Origin: Polaribacter haliotis
GTDB taxonomy: Bacteria > Bacteroidota > Bacteroidia > Flavobacteriales > Flavobacteriaceae
Direction of reading: 5' to 3'
Length of the DNA stretch: 64,000 nucleotides
Assembly: GCF_014784055.1 (NCBI RefSeq)
Contig: NZ_CP061813.1
Coordinates: 3,482,001-3,546,000 of the forward strand
The notes beneath the pieces are model-generated. The model saw only the letters and a list, made by a program, of their open reading frames with translations, made no database searches and was not told where the DNA came from. Positions 24,920 through 34,230 of this stretch are shown here, piece by piece. Numbering within the stretch: the first letter of the stretch is position 1; the number at the start of each line of letters is the position of its first letter. Position numbers and translations under genes: made by a program.

Positions 24920-25168
24920 ATGCAGCAATCACCAGAACAATTTAAACAAATAATAGAAGCAAAAGTGTTACCTATAGCGCAACAATTAGGAACTAGACAA
25001 GGTTTTTTTGAATATTGGTTTAAAATATTACCAAGATGCAAAAGTCACAAAGCAGCGTTCGATTTAACCAACCTTTTATATTTAAAAATTTTTAAAGAAC
25101 AAAAATACACTTCTTTTGATTCTTTTAGGAATCAAAAGAACACGTATTTAAAAAAAATAAGAAGATGA
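24920..25168 (+). CDS. Phage protein downstream of recombinase (82 aa)
   Basis: Starts at the base after the recombinase stop, so it is tightly coupled. MQQSPEQFKQIIEAKVLPIA opens an alpha-helical, basic protein ending TYLKKIRR. Not recognised; it could be an accessory factor of the recombinase. Confidence 0.55.
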   Translation: MQQSPEQFKQIIEAKVLPIAQQLGTRQGFFEYWFKILPRCKSHKAAFDLTNLLYLKIFKEQKYTSFDSFRNQKNTYLKKIRR

Positions 25169-25341
25169 GCGAGTTACAAGATTTACAAGACAAAAAAGAT
25201 GCAATTGTTATAGATTTATTCTTAAACAATCAAAACAATACAGTTCCTAATTTGGCAAAACTTTCTGGTTTGCAAGAAATAACAGTGCATCAAATAATAA
25301 ATAAATACCTAAAAAACAAAACGATCAATGCAAGATTTTAA
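25165..25341 (+). CDS. Small HTH-like phage protein (58 aa)
   Basis: MSELQDLQDKKDAIVIDLFL followed by NTVPNLAKLSGLQEITVHQI, which has helix-turn-helix spacing. ATGA overlap with the previous gene supports coupled translation. Confidence 0.55.
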   Translation: MSELQDLQDKKDAIVIDLFLNNQNNTVPNLAKLSGLQEITVHQIINKYLKNKTINARF

Positions 25342-25519
25342 AATAATATCGGTAATAATTTGTACATTTTTAATTGCTTTTTTAACATCTTTATTGTTAG
25401 AATTAGAAATGTTTCAAAACCCTGTAAGATATATTTTAGTAATTTTATTAATTATAATAGAATTCTATTTTGGGTATATAATTTATAAATTTGTTTCAAT
25501 TACAAAATTCAAAAAATGA
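25328..25519 (+). CDS. Small membrane protein (63 aa)
   Basis: Two membrane segments (IISVIICTFLIAFLTSLLL and YILVILLIIIEFYFGYIIY) with a basic end. Overlaps both neighbours. Function unknown; size fits a small holin or immunity-type protein, but neither is shown. Confidence 0.55.
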   Translation: MQDFKIISVIICTFLIAFLTSLLLELEMFQNPVRYILVILLIIIEFYFGYIIYKFVSITKFKK

Positions 25520-25671
25520 AAAAACCATTCTATGATAAATTTGAAAGGAATATTTTATTGGAAGATGAATCTTTTTATGCTTCTAAAATGAAACTACATA
25601 TTGCTTTTAATTCTTTTGTTAAAACAATATTTAAGCCTTTTAAAAATTTTTTTAATAAAGCGAACGAATAG
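25516..25671 (+). CDS. Small phage protein (51 aa)
   Basis: MKKPFYDKFERNILLEDESF, basic, with ATGA overlap to the previous gene. Last ORF before portal. Function unknown. Confidence 0.45.
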   Translation: MKKPFYDKFERNILLEDESFYASKMKLHIAFNSFVKTIFKPFKNFFNKANE

Positions 25672-25727
25672 TTCATAATAAAAAACCAAAATACCAGCAT
25701 CTTTACACCATCTAAAAAAGTGTAAAG

Positions 25728-26969
25728 GTGTTCGCACAAGCAATACAGCATAATAATTCTACAAGATCAGCAGTTTCTTCTGTTGGTGGTTCTGGTTTGT
25801 TTGATTGGTTTGGTGGTGGTTCTGTAACAAAAAACGGAACACCAGTAAACACATCTTCAGCAAAAACACTATCTGCATTTTATAACGGAATTACAATTTT
25901 GTGTAACGATTACGCAAAACTACCTAAATCCGTAATTATAAAAAACGGAAACACACGTATAAAAGATGCTTCACATCCTGTAAATAGATTGTTAAATAAA
26001 AGGCCAAATCCTTTTATGTCTGCATTTAATTACGATTCTATAATGATGCAATGTGCAATTCTAAAAGGAAACGCATATTCAGAAAAAATTACAAACCCAA
26101 TTACAGGAAAGGTAGAAGCAAGGCAATTTATAAACGAAAACGATACACCAGTAACTGTAAAGAAGTTTAATGGTAAACTTTGGTATCATTTCGATGGTAG
26201 AGTAGTTCCTGCAAAAGATATGGAGCACATAATTGGTTTTTCAGAAAACGGAATTACAGGAATTGGTGTGGTTGCTTATGCTGCTAAATCTTTAGGAGTT
26301 GCATTAAGTAGTCAAGAGTTTGCAGAAGAATATTATGCGTCGAGAGGTGTTGGAATGGCTGTAATGACTTCTTCTAAAAGCATAAATCCAGATGCAAAAA
26401 CCAGAGTAGGTAATTCTATTGAGAGTCGTTTTTCTTCTAAATCTAATTACAAGGTTGCTGTTATAGATGAAGCTGAAAGCTTCCAACATATTTCTTTAAC
26501 GCCACAAGAATCTATGTTTTTGGAAACTAATAAACATGCAATTGGTGAAGTCGCACGTTGGTTAAATATTCCTTCACATAAATTAAAAGATACAGAAAAT
26601 AGTAACTATTCTAATATGGAAAGCCAGAATATAGATCATATATCTAATTCTGTGTTGCCTTGGTCTATGAAATTTAGGCAAGAACAAGACGAAAAGCTAT
26701 TTACTGAAGCAGAAATAAGACAAGGGTATCAAGTACACCACAATTCAAACTCACTTTTAGAAGCAGATAAAAAAACGCAGGCAGAATTTATTTCTAAAAT
26801 GCTAAACAATAAAGTGTTTGTTCCTAATCAGATTAGAGAAATGTTCGATATGAATCCATTAGAAGGTGGTGATGTTGCTTTAATGCCTTTAAATATGCAA
26901 ACAGAAGCAGAGTATCAACTAAAGTTGGAAAAAATGGCATTGGAGATTAAAAAATTGAAAAATGAGTAA
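25728..26969 (+). CDS. Phage portal protein (HK97 family)
   Basis: A 413-aa portal that forms the dodecameric ring for DNA entry. Typical segments are SAFYNGITILCNDYAKLPKS near the N-terminus, HPVNRLLNKRPNPFMS, an LKGNAYSEKI stretch, PSHKLKDTENSNYSNMESQN near residue 285, and a C-terminal FISKMLNNKVFVPNQIREMF. Start is GTG at 25728. It overlaps the protease gene by 8 bp. Confidence 0.92.
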   Translation: MFAQAIQHNNSTRSAVSSVGGSGLFDWFGGGSVTKNGTPVNTSSAKTLSAFYNGITILCNDYAKLPKSVIIKNGNTRIKDASHPVNRLLNKRPNPFMSAFNYDSIMMQCAILKGNAYSEKITNPITGKVEARQFINENDTPVTVKKFNGKLWYHFDGRVVPAKDMEHIIGFSENGITGIGVVAYAAKSLGVALSSQEFAEEYYASRGVGMAVMTSSKSINPDAKTRVGNSIESRFSSKSNYKVAVIDEAESFQHISLTPQESMFLETNKHAIGEVARWLNIPSHKLKDTENSNYSNMESQNIDHISNSVLPWSMKFRQEQDEKLFTEAEIRQGYQVHHNSNSLLEADKKTQAEFISKMLNNKVFVPNQIREMFDMNPLEGGDVALMPLNMQTEAEYQLKLEKMALEIKKLKNE

Positions 26970-27558
26970 AGAAAGAATAGTTTTAAGAAACGCATTTGTA
27001 AGAGATACAACTGCAGATCAGATAGAAAATAGACAAGTAGAATTTGTTATTTCTTCTGAAGCAGTAGATTCTTACAGAACGGTTTTTAAAATAGATGGTT
27101 GGAATTTAACAGACTACACAAGAAACCCAATTGTTTGTTATCAACATAGAGCAAATTCAGACGATCCAGATAATATTATTGGTACTTCTACGGTAAGAGT
27201 AGAAAATGGAGAATTAATTGGAACTGTAACTTTTGAAGATGCAGAAACAAATCCAAAGGCTGAAAAGATTTTTAGAAAAGTACAATCTGGTACTTTAAAA
27301 ATGGCAAGTATTGGCGCAAAAATAGAAAAGGCGCGTTTTGGTAATGAAGAAAATGGCGAAGATAAAGAGGTTTTGTATTTCACAGAACAAAGGTTAATGG
27401 AATGGTCTATTGTTTCTATAGGTTCTAATCCAGATGCGCACAAAAGAAACGCACAAACTGTTGCAGAATTAAGAACAGAGTTACAGCCAGAAGATGTTAC
27501 ATCTTTTGATGAAAATAAAAGAAGTCTGCGAGAAGCAGAATTGTTAGTTAATAATTAA
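26962..27558 (+). CDS. Prohead maturation protease (S78/HK97 family)
   Basis: A 198-aa serine protease that removes the capsid scaffold. H62 (CYQHRAN) and S116 in the KMASIGAK motif match the family's catalytic His and Ser, and RNPIVCYQHR and FRKVQSGTLK are typical surroundings. It lies between portal and capsid as in HK97. Confidence 0.9.
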   Translation: MSKERIVLRNAFVRDTTADQIENRQVEFVISSEAVDSYRTVFKIDGWNLTDYTRNPIVCYQHRANSDDPDNIIGTSTVRVENGELIGTVTFEDAETNPKAEKIFRKVQSGTLKMASIGAKIEKARFGNEENGEDKEVLYFTEQRLMEWSIVSIGSNPDAHKRNAQTVAELRTELQPEDVTSFDENKRSLREAELLVNN

Positions 27559-27568
27559 ATAAGTAAGA

Positions 27569-28825
27569 ATGAAAAGTTCAGTAGAATTAAAACAAGAACG
27601 CGCTTCTCTAAAAGACAAGCAAACAGCTTTAATTACAAAAGCGAAAACAGAAAAGAGAGAAATGTCAAATGAAGAAAATACTTCTTTTGATGATTTAATG
27701 ACTCAAAGAAATGCTTTAGATGCTCAAATATTAAGAGCAGAGCAAATTGAAAAAGACGAAGCAGATGCTTCAAGAAATGCGGGAACAGTTGTTGGTGCGC
27801 CTGCAGTTAAACCAGAAAAAAAGTCAGGTAATTTTTCTTTATTAAGATCATTAAGATCATTATCTAAAGGTCAAGAATTACATCCAGATGATGCAAAAGT
27901 ACATGAGCAAGCGCAAGAAGAAATGCGTGCTTCAGGTTTAGAGTTACCAGAAGGTAATGCAATTTCTATTCCAACAGGTGCTTTAAGAGCGCAAACTGTA
28001 ACAGGAGATTCTGGTGCAAAAGGTGGTGCTTTGGTAGCTTCAACTCCAAAATTAGTAAGACCATTACAGCCTGTTCTTCCAATAGAAAGTTTAGGTGTTA
28101 ACATTATGTCTGGTTTAGTTGGCGATGTTCCATTACCAACTTCTGGCGCATTTTCTTTTTCTTATGGATCAGAAACTGCAACAACAGCTGCAACAGATAT
28201 AGGTTTTGCGGGACCAACTTTAAAGCCAAAAAGATGTTCTGGTGTTGTGGATATTTCAAAGAAATTATTAGCACAAACTTCTTTTTCTGTAGAAGATTAC
28301 ATTTTAGAGCAAATTAACATTGCATATGGTAATACAATTACGTTAGCAGCAATTAATGGTTCTGGTGAAGCTCCAACAGGTTTATATTCTTTAATTACAA
28401 CAAATGTAAACACTACTGCAGGTGCATTAACGCATGCAACAGCTGTAGCTTTAGAAGGTTTAGTAGATGCAGCAGATGGTACAAATGTAAAACGTGCTTA
28501 TTTAGCAGATCCAAAAGTAAAAAGTGGTGCAAAAACTACAAAAATAGATGCAGGTTCTGGTGTTTTCTTATCAGATGGAAACACATTAAATGGTTATCCA
28601 TTTATTTCTACAACTTTAATGCCTTTATTAGATACAGATAAACACCCAATTATTTTTGGAGATTGGAACCAATTAACAGTTGGTTATTGGGATACACTTT
28701 CAATTATTGTAGATCCGTATACACAAGCAGCTTCAGGAAAAGTTAGATTAATTATAGAAGGTTTTTCTGATGTAGCAGTAACAAACGAAAAAGCGTTTGC
28801 AATTAACAAAGTGGTAACAGTATAG
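27569..28825 (+). CDS. Major capsid protein (HK97 fold)
   Basis: A 418-aa capsid precursor. Residues 1-70 form a charged coiled coil (delta/scaffold domain, QERASLKDKQTALITKAKTE). The HK97-fold body follows about residue 130, with PLPTSGAFSFSYGSETATTA, KRCSGVVDISKKLLAQTSFS and SGVFLSDGNTLNGYPFIST. The terminator behind it limits readthrough to the connector genes, in keeping with the high demand for this protein. Confidence 0.92.
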   Translation: MKSSVELKQERASLKDKQTALITKAKTEKREMSNEENTSFDDLMTQRNALDAQILRAEQIEKDEADASRNAGTVVGAPAVKPEKKSGNFSLLRSLRSLSKGQELHPDDAKVHEQAQEEMRASGLELPEGNAISIPTGALRAQTVTGDSGAKGGALVASTPKLVRPLQPVLPIESLGVNIMSGLVGDVPLPTSGAFSFSYGSETATTAATDIGFAGPTLKPKRCSGVVDISKKLLAQTSFSVEDYILEQINIAYGNTITLAAINGSGEAPTGLYSLITTNVNTTAGALTHATAVALEGLVDAADGTNVKRAYLADPKVKSGAKTTKIDAGSGVFLSDGNTLNGYPFISTTLMPLLDTDKHPIIFGDWNQLTVGYWDTLSIIVDPYTQAASGKVRLIIEGFSDVAVTNEKAFAINKVVTV

Positions 28826-28860
28826 TTTTTTTTTAATAGTTGATTTATTTTGAATTGATA

Positions 28861-28887
28861 AAAGCCTGTTTAACGGCAGGCTTTTTT
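28861..28887 (+). terminator. Terminator after the capsid gene
   Basis: AAAGCCTG at 28861-28868 pairs with CAGGCTTT at 28877-28884 and is followed by T residues. It probably acts as a partial terminator setting the ratio of capsid to later genes. Confidence 0.85.
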
Positions 28888-28903
28888 CTTTAAAAATTAC
28901 AAA

Positions 28904-29053
28904 ATGGCAAAAGCAAAATTAGTTAAAATAGAAATTTTAGAACCAGTTGCAGGTAAGTATTTAATGTCTGCAAACATTGGTGATGTAATAGAAATAGATG
29001 CTACACAAGCAACTGTTTTAGTGGAAAATAACGATGCAAAATTCGTAAAATAA
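28904..29053 (+). CDS. Small phage head protein (49 aa)
   Basis: MAKAKLVKIEILEPVAGKYL..., a small beta-rich protein with IGDVIEIDATQATVLVENN. Such short proteins between capsid and connector occur in Bacteroidota phages; role unknown, perhaps decoration. Confidence 0.6.
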   Translation: MAKAKLVKIEILEPVAGKYLMSANIGDVIEIDATQATVLVENNDAKFVK

Positions 29054-29059
29054 AACTCA

Positions 29060-29632
29060 ATGGCTTTTTATACAGACTTAAATTTCGAACCTGCAGAACC
29101 AATAGTAACATTGGCAGAGTTTAAAACGCAAATAAAAGAATTAGATGCAGAAGAAGAAACGCCAGAAGATGCTTTGTGGCAAAACTTTTTAGATGCTTCT
29201 TTAGAAGAATGCGAGTCTTATATAAATAGAGCAATTACTACCAAGAAATACAAAATTTCTGGTAAAAGTTTTAATGATGTAATTGTAAATAGTTTACATA
29301 CAATTATAGAAATAGAAAAGATTGAATACAAATCACCAGATTATACGTCTGGTTCTTTAGAAACACTTTCAACAGATAGTTATTCTTTACAAAGAGTAGA
29401 TACTGTAGAAAACAAATTAGAATATACAGAAGGTATTACGTTACCAACTGTAAAAGAATTTACACCAGATGCAGTGCAATTATATATAACTGTTGGTTTG
29501 GTAAAAGTATCAAAAAAAATTAAACAGGCAATTCTTTTAAAAGCGGCTGCAATGGATAAGTTTAGAGCAGATTATGTAAAAAACAAACCAACAGCTTCAG
29601 AAAGTTTATTGAATTCCTTTATAAGATATTAA
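29060..29632 (+). CDS. Head-tail connector (gp6-like)
   Basis: A 190-aa protein following the capsid genes. It has the family layout of an acidic helical N-terminus (TLAEFKTQIKELDAEEETPE, then LDASLEECESYINRAI) and a C-terminal helix (KQAILLKAAAMDKFRADYVK). It should form the adaptor ring on the portal. Confidence 0.78.
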   Translation: MAFYTDLNFEPAEPIVTLAEFKTQIKELDAEEETPEDALWQNFLDASLEECESYINRAITTKKYKISGKSFNDVIVNSLHTIIEIEKIEYKSPDYTSGSLETLSTDSYSLQRVDTVENKLEYTEGITLPTVKEFTPDAVQLYITVGLVKVSKKIKQAILLKAAAMDKFRADYVKNKPTASESLLNSFIRY

Positions 29633-29965
29633 GTGAAAATAGAACTCGGCAACTTTAAAAACAAAATTAAAATTTTACAGAAAATTAAAACTAAAGATAG
29701 TTTAGGTTCTCCTGTAGAAGTAGATCAGGTTTTAAAAACGTGTTGGGCACAGCAAATAGATGTTGCTGGTAGTGAAGATGAAGAGGGAAAGGTAAGAGCA
29801 ATTTACGATTCGGCATTTATAATAAAATACGATATACGTTTAGCAAACGGAAAAGCTATTGGAATGCTTGTTAAAGATGAAGCAGAAAGAGAGTTTAGTA
29901 TAGAGTCTATAATAGAAGTAGAGTTTAGAAAATTCCTTCGTATAAATGCAGTAAAAAGTGAATAG
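29633..29965 (+). CDS. Head closure protein
   Basis: A 110-aa protein with GTG start at 29633, directly after the connector stop. The pattern NKIKILQKIKTKDSLGSPVE...TCWAQ fits the head-closure (phage_H_T_join/SPP1 gp16-like) family: the D-G turn and the WAQ motif are typical. It overlaps the next gene by 8 bp. Confidence 0.78.
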   Translation: MKIELGNFKNKIKILQKIKTKDSLGSPVEVDQVLKTCWAQQIDVAGSEDEEGKVRAIYDSAFIIKYDIRLANGKAIGMLVKDEAEREFSIESIIEVEFRKFLRINAVKSE

Positions 29966-30428
29966 TAATCTTATCGAAATAGAAGGTTTTAAAGAGTTAG
30001 AAAAAAAGTTAAAATCTTTAAGTAGTGATAAGGTTAAAAGTAGAGAAGTTCTTAAAATTCTTGGTCAAGTTGCAAACCCAACTGTAAAAGCAGTAAAAGC
30101 GTTAACGCCAATTGCTAAAAAGCCACATATTCAAAAAAGAAAAGGGCAAAGTTTTGGTACAGTAATTACTCCAGGAACAGGTAAAAGATCTATTGGTAAA
30201 AAAACAATGCGTAGGGCAAAAAACCCAACATTATATGTTTCGCCAAGAAGTACAAAAAGAGCAGATGGTTGGTATTTAAGACAGTTTGTAATTCGTGGTA
30301 CAAAATACCAGAAAGCAAATCCTTTTATAGATAAAGCGTACCAGCAAACACAAGGGCAAGTAACAAAAGATGCAGAAACAAAAGTTGCAAAATACATTCA
30401 AAGGCAAATAGAAAAATTAAGTAATTAA
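29958..30428 (+). CDS. HK97 gp10-like tail-component protein
   Basis: A 156-aa basic protein. GFKELEKKLKSLSSDKVKSR at the start and ARNPTLYVSPRST-like and GTKYQKANPFIDKAYQQTQ segments match the HK97 gp10 family, which links head completion to the tail terminator. Start is GTG at 29958. Confidence 0.82.
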   Translation: MNSNLIEIEGFKELEKKLKSLSSDKVKSREVLKILGQVANPTVKAVKALTPIAKKPHIQKRKGQSFGTVITPGTGKRSIGKKTMRRAKNPTLYVSPRSTKRADGWYLRQFVIRGTKYQKANPFIDKAYQQTQGQVTKDAETKVAKYIQRQIEKLSN

Positions 30429-30793
30429 TGTTAGTAGATTTTTCAGAACAAATAGTTACAGATTTAAACGCTAGAACAGAATTACTAGCTTTGTTAGATA
30501 AAGATGCAATATCTGCATTAATATCAGAAGCAGAAGATGGAGAAAGTTTTGTAAACTATTTTATAAAAAAGAATTCGAACATAACAAAAGACAATGCAAC
30601 AGAATATCAGGTAATTATAGAAAGTTGGTCTAGTAATTATACAAAAAGTATAACCATTGCAGATCAAGTTGTAGAAGCATTAAAAGCTTCTTCTAATTAT
30701 TACGATTATTTATCGGCAGAAAGCGAACCTGTAAGAATAGAAGCAGGAAACACATATATAGTAACAAAACAAATTTTTAATATAAAACAGTAA
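30428..30793 (+). CDS. Tail completion/terminator protein (DUF3168-like)
   Basis: A 121-aa protein overlapping the gp10-like stop by one base. The layout (LARTELLALLDKDAISALI-type start, SITIADQVVEALKASSNYYD, then a final strand pair) fits tail terminators at this position. Assignment rests mainly on gene order. Confidence 0.65.
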   Translation: MLVDFSEQIVTDLNARTELLALLDKDAISALISEAEDGESFVNYFIKKNSNITKDNATEYQVIIESWSSNYTKSITIADQVVEALKASSNYYDYLSAESEPVRIEAGNTYIVTKQIFNIKQ

Positions 30794-30797
30794 TAAA

Positions 30798-31205
30798 ATG
30801 GCTTTAGATTATAACGGAAACATGCGTGTTAAGGCAGGCACAAAAACAATTTTGCACGAGCAGGAATCTAGTTTTTCTATGAGTGTTGCAATGCAAGAAA
30901 TTGCAACTAAAGATATTGTGGGTAAAAACTACAATCCACAAGATGTAGAATGGTCTATTTCAGGAACAGGTATTGCAGATAATTCAGATGCTTCTGCTCA
31001 AGTAGATATTAAAGCTTTAATGGATGCTTTAAAAGCAAAAGATGCTGTTGCTATAGAAATGACAGATGAAGTTGTAGGTAATTTGGCAATTTCTGGTAAT
31101 GGTTATTACGAGAGTATTTCAATTAAAGCAACTAATAAAGAAAAAGTAACATTCGATTTTTCTATAAAAGGAATTGGCGAACCAGCGTTTGCTTTAAACG
31201 CTTAA
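30798..31205 (+). CDS. Major tail tube protein
   Basis: A 135-aa protein with VKAGTKTILHEQESSFSMSV..., a repeated beta pattern and KEKVTFDFSIKGIGEPAFA at the end, like TP901-1/lambda-V type tube proteins of Bacteroidota phages. It lies between tail terminator and chaperone genes as expected. Confidence 0.82.
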   Translation: MALDYNGNMRVKAGTKTILHEQESSFSMSVAMQEIATKDIVGKNYNPQDVEWSISGTGIADNSDASAQVDIKALMDALKAKDAVAIEMTDEVVGNLAISGNGYYESISIKATNKEKVTFDFSIKGIGEPAFALNA

Positions 31206-31215
31206 AATTATAACT

Positions 31216-31572
31216 ATGGTAATAAATATCGACAACAAAGATTATACAATAGTTTTCAATTACACATTTGTAAAATATGTAATGAAAAAAAACAATTGGA
31301 CAAAGTTTTCAGAGTACGATGCTTTCTTGCAGAAGTTTGCTTTTGATGAAAACAATTTTGGTCCCGAACATTTAGAATTGTTTGGCGAATTGATTTTATT
31401 AGGTATTTCTGCAGGAACAGATAAAAGAGTTACAATTACTTTAGATGATGTGGTAGCTACTTTGTGGGGTAAAATTTCTTTACTGCAAGAAGTAGGTGCT
31501 TACTTTTTAGAATGTCAGCCAAAAGTTAAAGAAGTTGTCGATCCTGTTGCCAGGGGAAAGAAGAAGGGTTAG
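31216..31572 (+). CDS. Tail assembly chaperone (gpG-like)
   Basis: The 118-aa unshifted product, MVINIDNKDYTIVFNYTFVK..., mostly helical, ending at TAG just after the slippery site. It corresponds to lambda gpG in position and size and coats the tape measure before tube assembly. Confidence 0.85.
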   Translation: MVINIDNKDYTIVFNYTFVKYVMKKNNWTKFSEYDAFLQKFAFDENNFGPEHLELFGELILLGISAGTDKRVTITLDDVVATLWGKISLLQEVGAYFLECQPKVKEVVDPVARGKKKG

Positions 31573-31931
31573 AGGATAAAACCTCTAACCTAACTTTCGA
31601 CGATTTAGAGATTGTTGCTTTTGGTGAAATTGGTTTAAAAGTAGATTATTTCTATAGTTTAACGCCTCGTCAATTCGATAATCTTTTAACAGGTTATAGA
31701 AATAAAGAAGAAGCAAATGTAAAGTTACAGTACGGATTAAATAGAGATTTAGAATGGTGTTTTATCAGTCCTTATTTAGATGATAAAAACCCTAAACATC
31801 CTAAAACTATTTTAGAATACAAATTGTTTCCTTGGGAAAAACCTTTAGAAACAATTGCTGTTAGAAAACCAAAAACCAAAAAAGAATTACAAGAATTCTG
31901 GGAAAACATAGATAAAAAGAAGTTAGAATAA
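31216..31931 (+). CDS. Tail assembly chaperone fusion product (gpGT-like) by -1 frameshift
   Basis: Reading frame 1 (31216 to 31560) is continued by a -1 slip on GGGAAAG into a second ORF that has no start codon and ends at 31931. The extended part (FDDLEIVAFGEIGLKVDYFY...EFWENIDKKKLE) resembles the T-part of lambda gpGT, which binds the tape measure during tail assembly. The result is about 239 aa. It ends 1 bp before the tape measure gene. Confidence 0.88.
31554..31590 (+). promoter_or_regulatory. Programmed -1 ribosomal frameshift signal
   Basis: GGGAAAG at 31554-31560 is in the right phase (G GGA AAG) for a -1 slip. Six bases later a perfect 9-bp stem pairs GGTTAGAGG (31567-31575) with CCTCTAACC (31582-31590) around a 6-base loop. 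The heptamer is the same as the lambda G/GT slippery site. Confidence 0.92.
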
Positions 31932-31932
31932 A

Positions 31933-34230
31933 ATGGCTGGTTTAGCATCAATTAACATAAAGTTTTCTGCAGATCTAAAGCAGTTTAGTACAAAAATGCA
32001 ATCTGCTACTCGTTCAATGAAAAAGATGGGTAAACAGATGCAGAGTATTGGTGCAGGTTTATCTGTTGGTGTAACAGCTCCTTTTGTTGCTTTTGGTGCA
32101 ATTGCTTTAAAGAATTGGGATAAACAAGAACAGGCAATTGCGCAAGTAAATGCAGGTTTACAATCTACAGGTGGTTTAGTTGGTTATACTTCAGAAGAAC
32201 TACAGAAAATGGCTTCAGAGTTACAAAACAATTCGTTGTTTGGTGATGAAGAAATTTTAGAGAATGCAACAGCGCAATTATTAACGTTTACAAATATTGC
32301 AGGCGATCAGTTTGCAAGAACGCAACAAGCAGCAATAGATTTATCTACACGTTTAGGTGGAGATTTAAAGTCTGCTTCTATTCAATTAGGTAAAGCGTTA
32401 AACGATCCTGTTGCTAACTTATCTGCATTATCTCGTTCTGGAATTCAATTTACAAAAGACCAAAAAGAAACTATTAATTCTTTAGTTTCTACCAATAGAT
32501 TGGCAGATGCGCAAACTATTATTTTAGACGAATTAGCAAAACAATATGGTGGGGCAGGAGAAGCTGCAGCAAAAGCTGGTTTAGGTGGTTTTAAGCAATT
32601 GCAAAACACAATTGGCGATGTTACAGAAGAATTTGGTAGTATTATAGCAGAGGCTATTTTACCTTTTGTTGGTAAAATAAAAGAAGTGGTTGCGAGTTTT
32701 CAGGCTTTGTCGCCAGAAACAAAAAAGAATATTGTAATATTTGGTTCTTTTGCAGCGTCTTTAGGTCCTTTATTAGTTGCGCTTGGTTTTTTAATGACTA
32801 CTGTAATTCCTGGTTTAATTACCGCTTTTGGTGGATTAAAAATTGCATTAATTGCTTTACAAGGTGGTTTTATAAAATTTACTGCAATTATTGCAGCGAA
32901 TCCTTTTGGTGCGTTGGCTGTTGCAGTAACTGCAATAGCTAGTTATTTTCTTTTTTTTAATAATGAAACCGATAAAACCATAAAAAAACAAACCTTACTT
33001 TCTCAAATAAATGATACCGCTGCAAAGTCTATTGCTAACGAAAAAGCAAAGTTAGCAGAGTTATTATTTATTGCAAAAGATGAAAGTATAGTTAAGTCTG
33101 CAAGAATAAAAGCAGTAAAAGAGTTAAATAATTTATCACCTAAATATTTAGGTAATTTAACTTTAGAAAAAATAAATACAGATAGCGCAAGAGTTGCTAT
33201 TGAGTTGTATAATAACGAGCTTTTAAAGACTGCAAAATACAAAGCCGCGCAAACTAAATTGCAGGAAATTGCGAGTAAAATAATAGATTTAGAATTAGCG
33301 AAAGAAAAGCAATCTGTTGCATTTGCAAAAGCAAAATTAGCTGAAGAAAAATTAAACGGTCTAACTGTTGCTCAAAAAAATAAATTATTAGAAATAACAA
33401 ATAAAAATCAAGAGTTAGGTAATATTTTATCTAATACTGAATTAAAAACTTTAAAAGATCAAGAAGCGCAATTATTAAAAATAATTGCTGCGAACCAAAC
33501 TATTTCTAAAGTTAAAAAAGAAACAACACCAGAAGTATCAAAAGGCATAAAAAAACAAACTGCAATTTCAGATGGGTTAAAGCCATTGGGTGTTTCTTTA
33601 GATTTAGCAAATCCTTTAGAACAAGAAGCCGAAAAGCTAAATACAGTATTAGGTGGTATGAAATCTGGTTTTATAGATTTCTCTTTGCAGACTTCAGAAA
33701 TAATTAGCCAAACAGCGAGTAATGCTTTGGCAGGTTTTGGTTCTATGATTGCTGGTTTAGCAAACGGATCTTTAACAATGGGCGATGTTGCAGGTGGTTT
33801 AATGAAAACTATTGGAGATTTAGCAATTCAGTTAGGTAAAGCAGCAATAGAAATAGGGGTTGGTATGTTGGCAATACAAGCGGCATTTACAAATCCTTTT
33901 ACTGCAATTGCAGCAGGTATTGCTTTGGTTGCAATTGGTTCTTTAATTTCTACATCTGCAAGTATAACATCTGGTGAAGGCAGTTATGCAGGTGCTTTTG
34001 CAGATGGTGGTGTAATTGGTGGTAATTCTTTTTCTGGTGATAAGTTATTTGCAAGAGTAAATAGTGGGGAAATGATTTTAAACCAAAGACAACAAGGTGT
34101 TTTAGGTGGTTTAATTGGTGGTGGTTCGCAAGAAGTAAATGTTGTTTTACAACCTTCTATAGATTTTGTGGGTGATAAGTTTAGGGTGATGCTAAATAGG
34201 GTAGATAAACGTAAAAATAGAACTACCTAA
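31933..34230 (+). CDS. Tape measure protein
   Basis: A 765-aa protein. It starts with a basic coiled region (FSADLKQFSTKMQSATRSMK), then hydrophobic segments near residues 275-335 and again 600-690 (FTNPFTAIAAGIALVAIGSL), and a helical KAKLAELL-rich centre. It ends with the typical FADGGVIGGNSFSGDK and RVNSGEMIL segments. At about 0.15 nm per residue it predicts a tail near 110 nm. It follows the chaperones. Confidence 0.9.
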   Translation: MAGLASINIKFSADLKQFSTKMQSATRSMKKMGKQMQSIGAGLSVGVTAPFVAFGAIALKNWDKQEQAIAQVNAGLQSTGGLVGYTSEELQKMASELQNNSLFGDEEILENATAQLLTFTNIAGDQFARTQQAAIDLSTRLGGDLKSASIQLGKALNDPVANLSALSRSGIQFTKDQKETINSLVSTNRLADAQTIILDELAKQYGGAGEAAAKAGLGGFKQLQNTIGDVTEEFGSIIAEAILPFVGKIKEVVASFQALSPETKKNIVIFGSFAASLGPLLVALGFLMTTVIPGLITAFGGLKIALIALQGGFIKFTAIIAANPFGALAVAVTAIASYFLFFNNETDKTIKKQTLLSQINDTAAKSIANEKAKLAELLFIAKDESIVKSARIKAVKELNNLSPKYLGNLTLEKINTDSARVAIELYNNELLKTAKYKAAQTKLQEIASKIIDLELAKEKQSVAFAKAKLAEEKLNGLTVAQKNKLLEITNKNQELGNILSNTELKTLKDQEAQLLKIIAANQTISKVKKETTPEVSKGIKKQTAISDGLKPLGVSLDLANPLEQEAEKLNTVLGGMKSGFIDFSLQTSEIISQTASNALAGFGSMIAGLANGSLTMGDVAGGLMKTIGDLAIQLGKAAIEIGVGMLAIQAAFTNPFTAIAAGIALVAIGSLISTSASITSGEGSYAGAFADGGVIGGNSFSGDKLFARVNSGEMILNQRQQGVLGGLIGGGSQEVNVVLQPSIDFVGDKFRVMLNRVDKRKNRTT

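Noticed and set aside
31573..31931. Start-less ORF as a pseudogene of a tail gene
   Set aside because: The slippery heptamer and stem explain it as the second part of a frameshift product.
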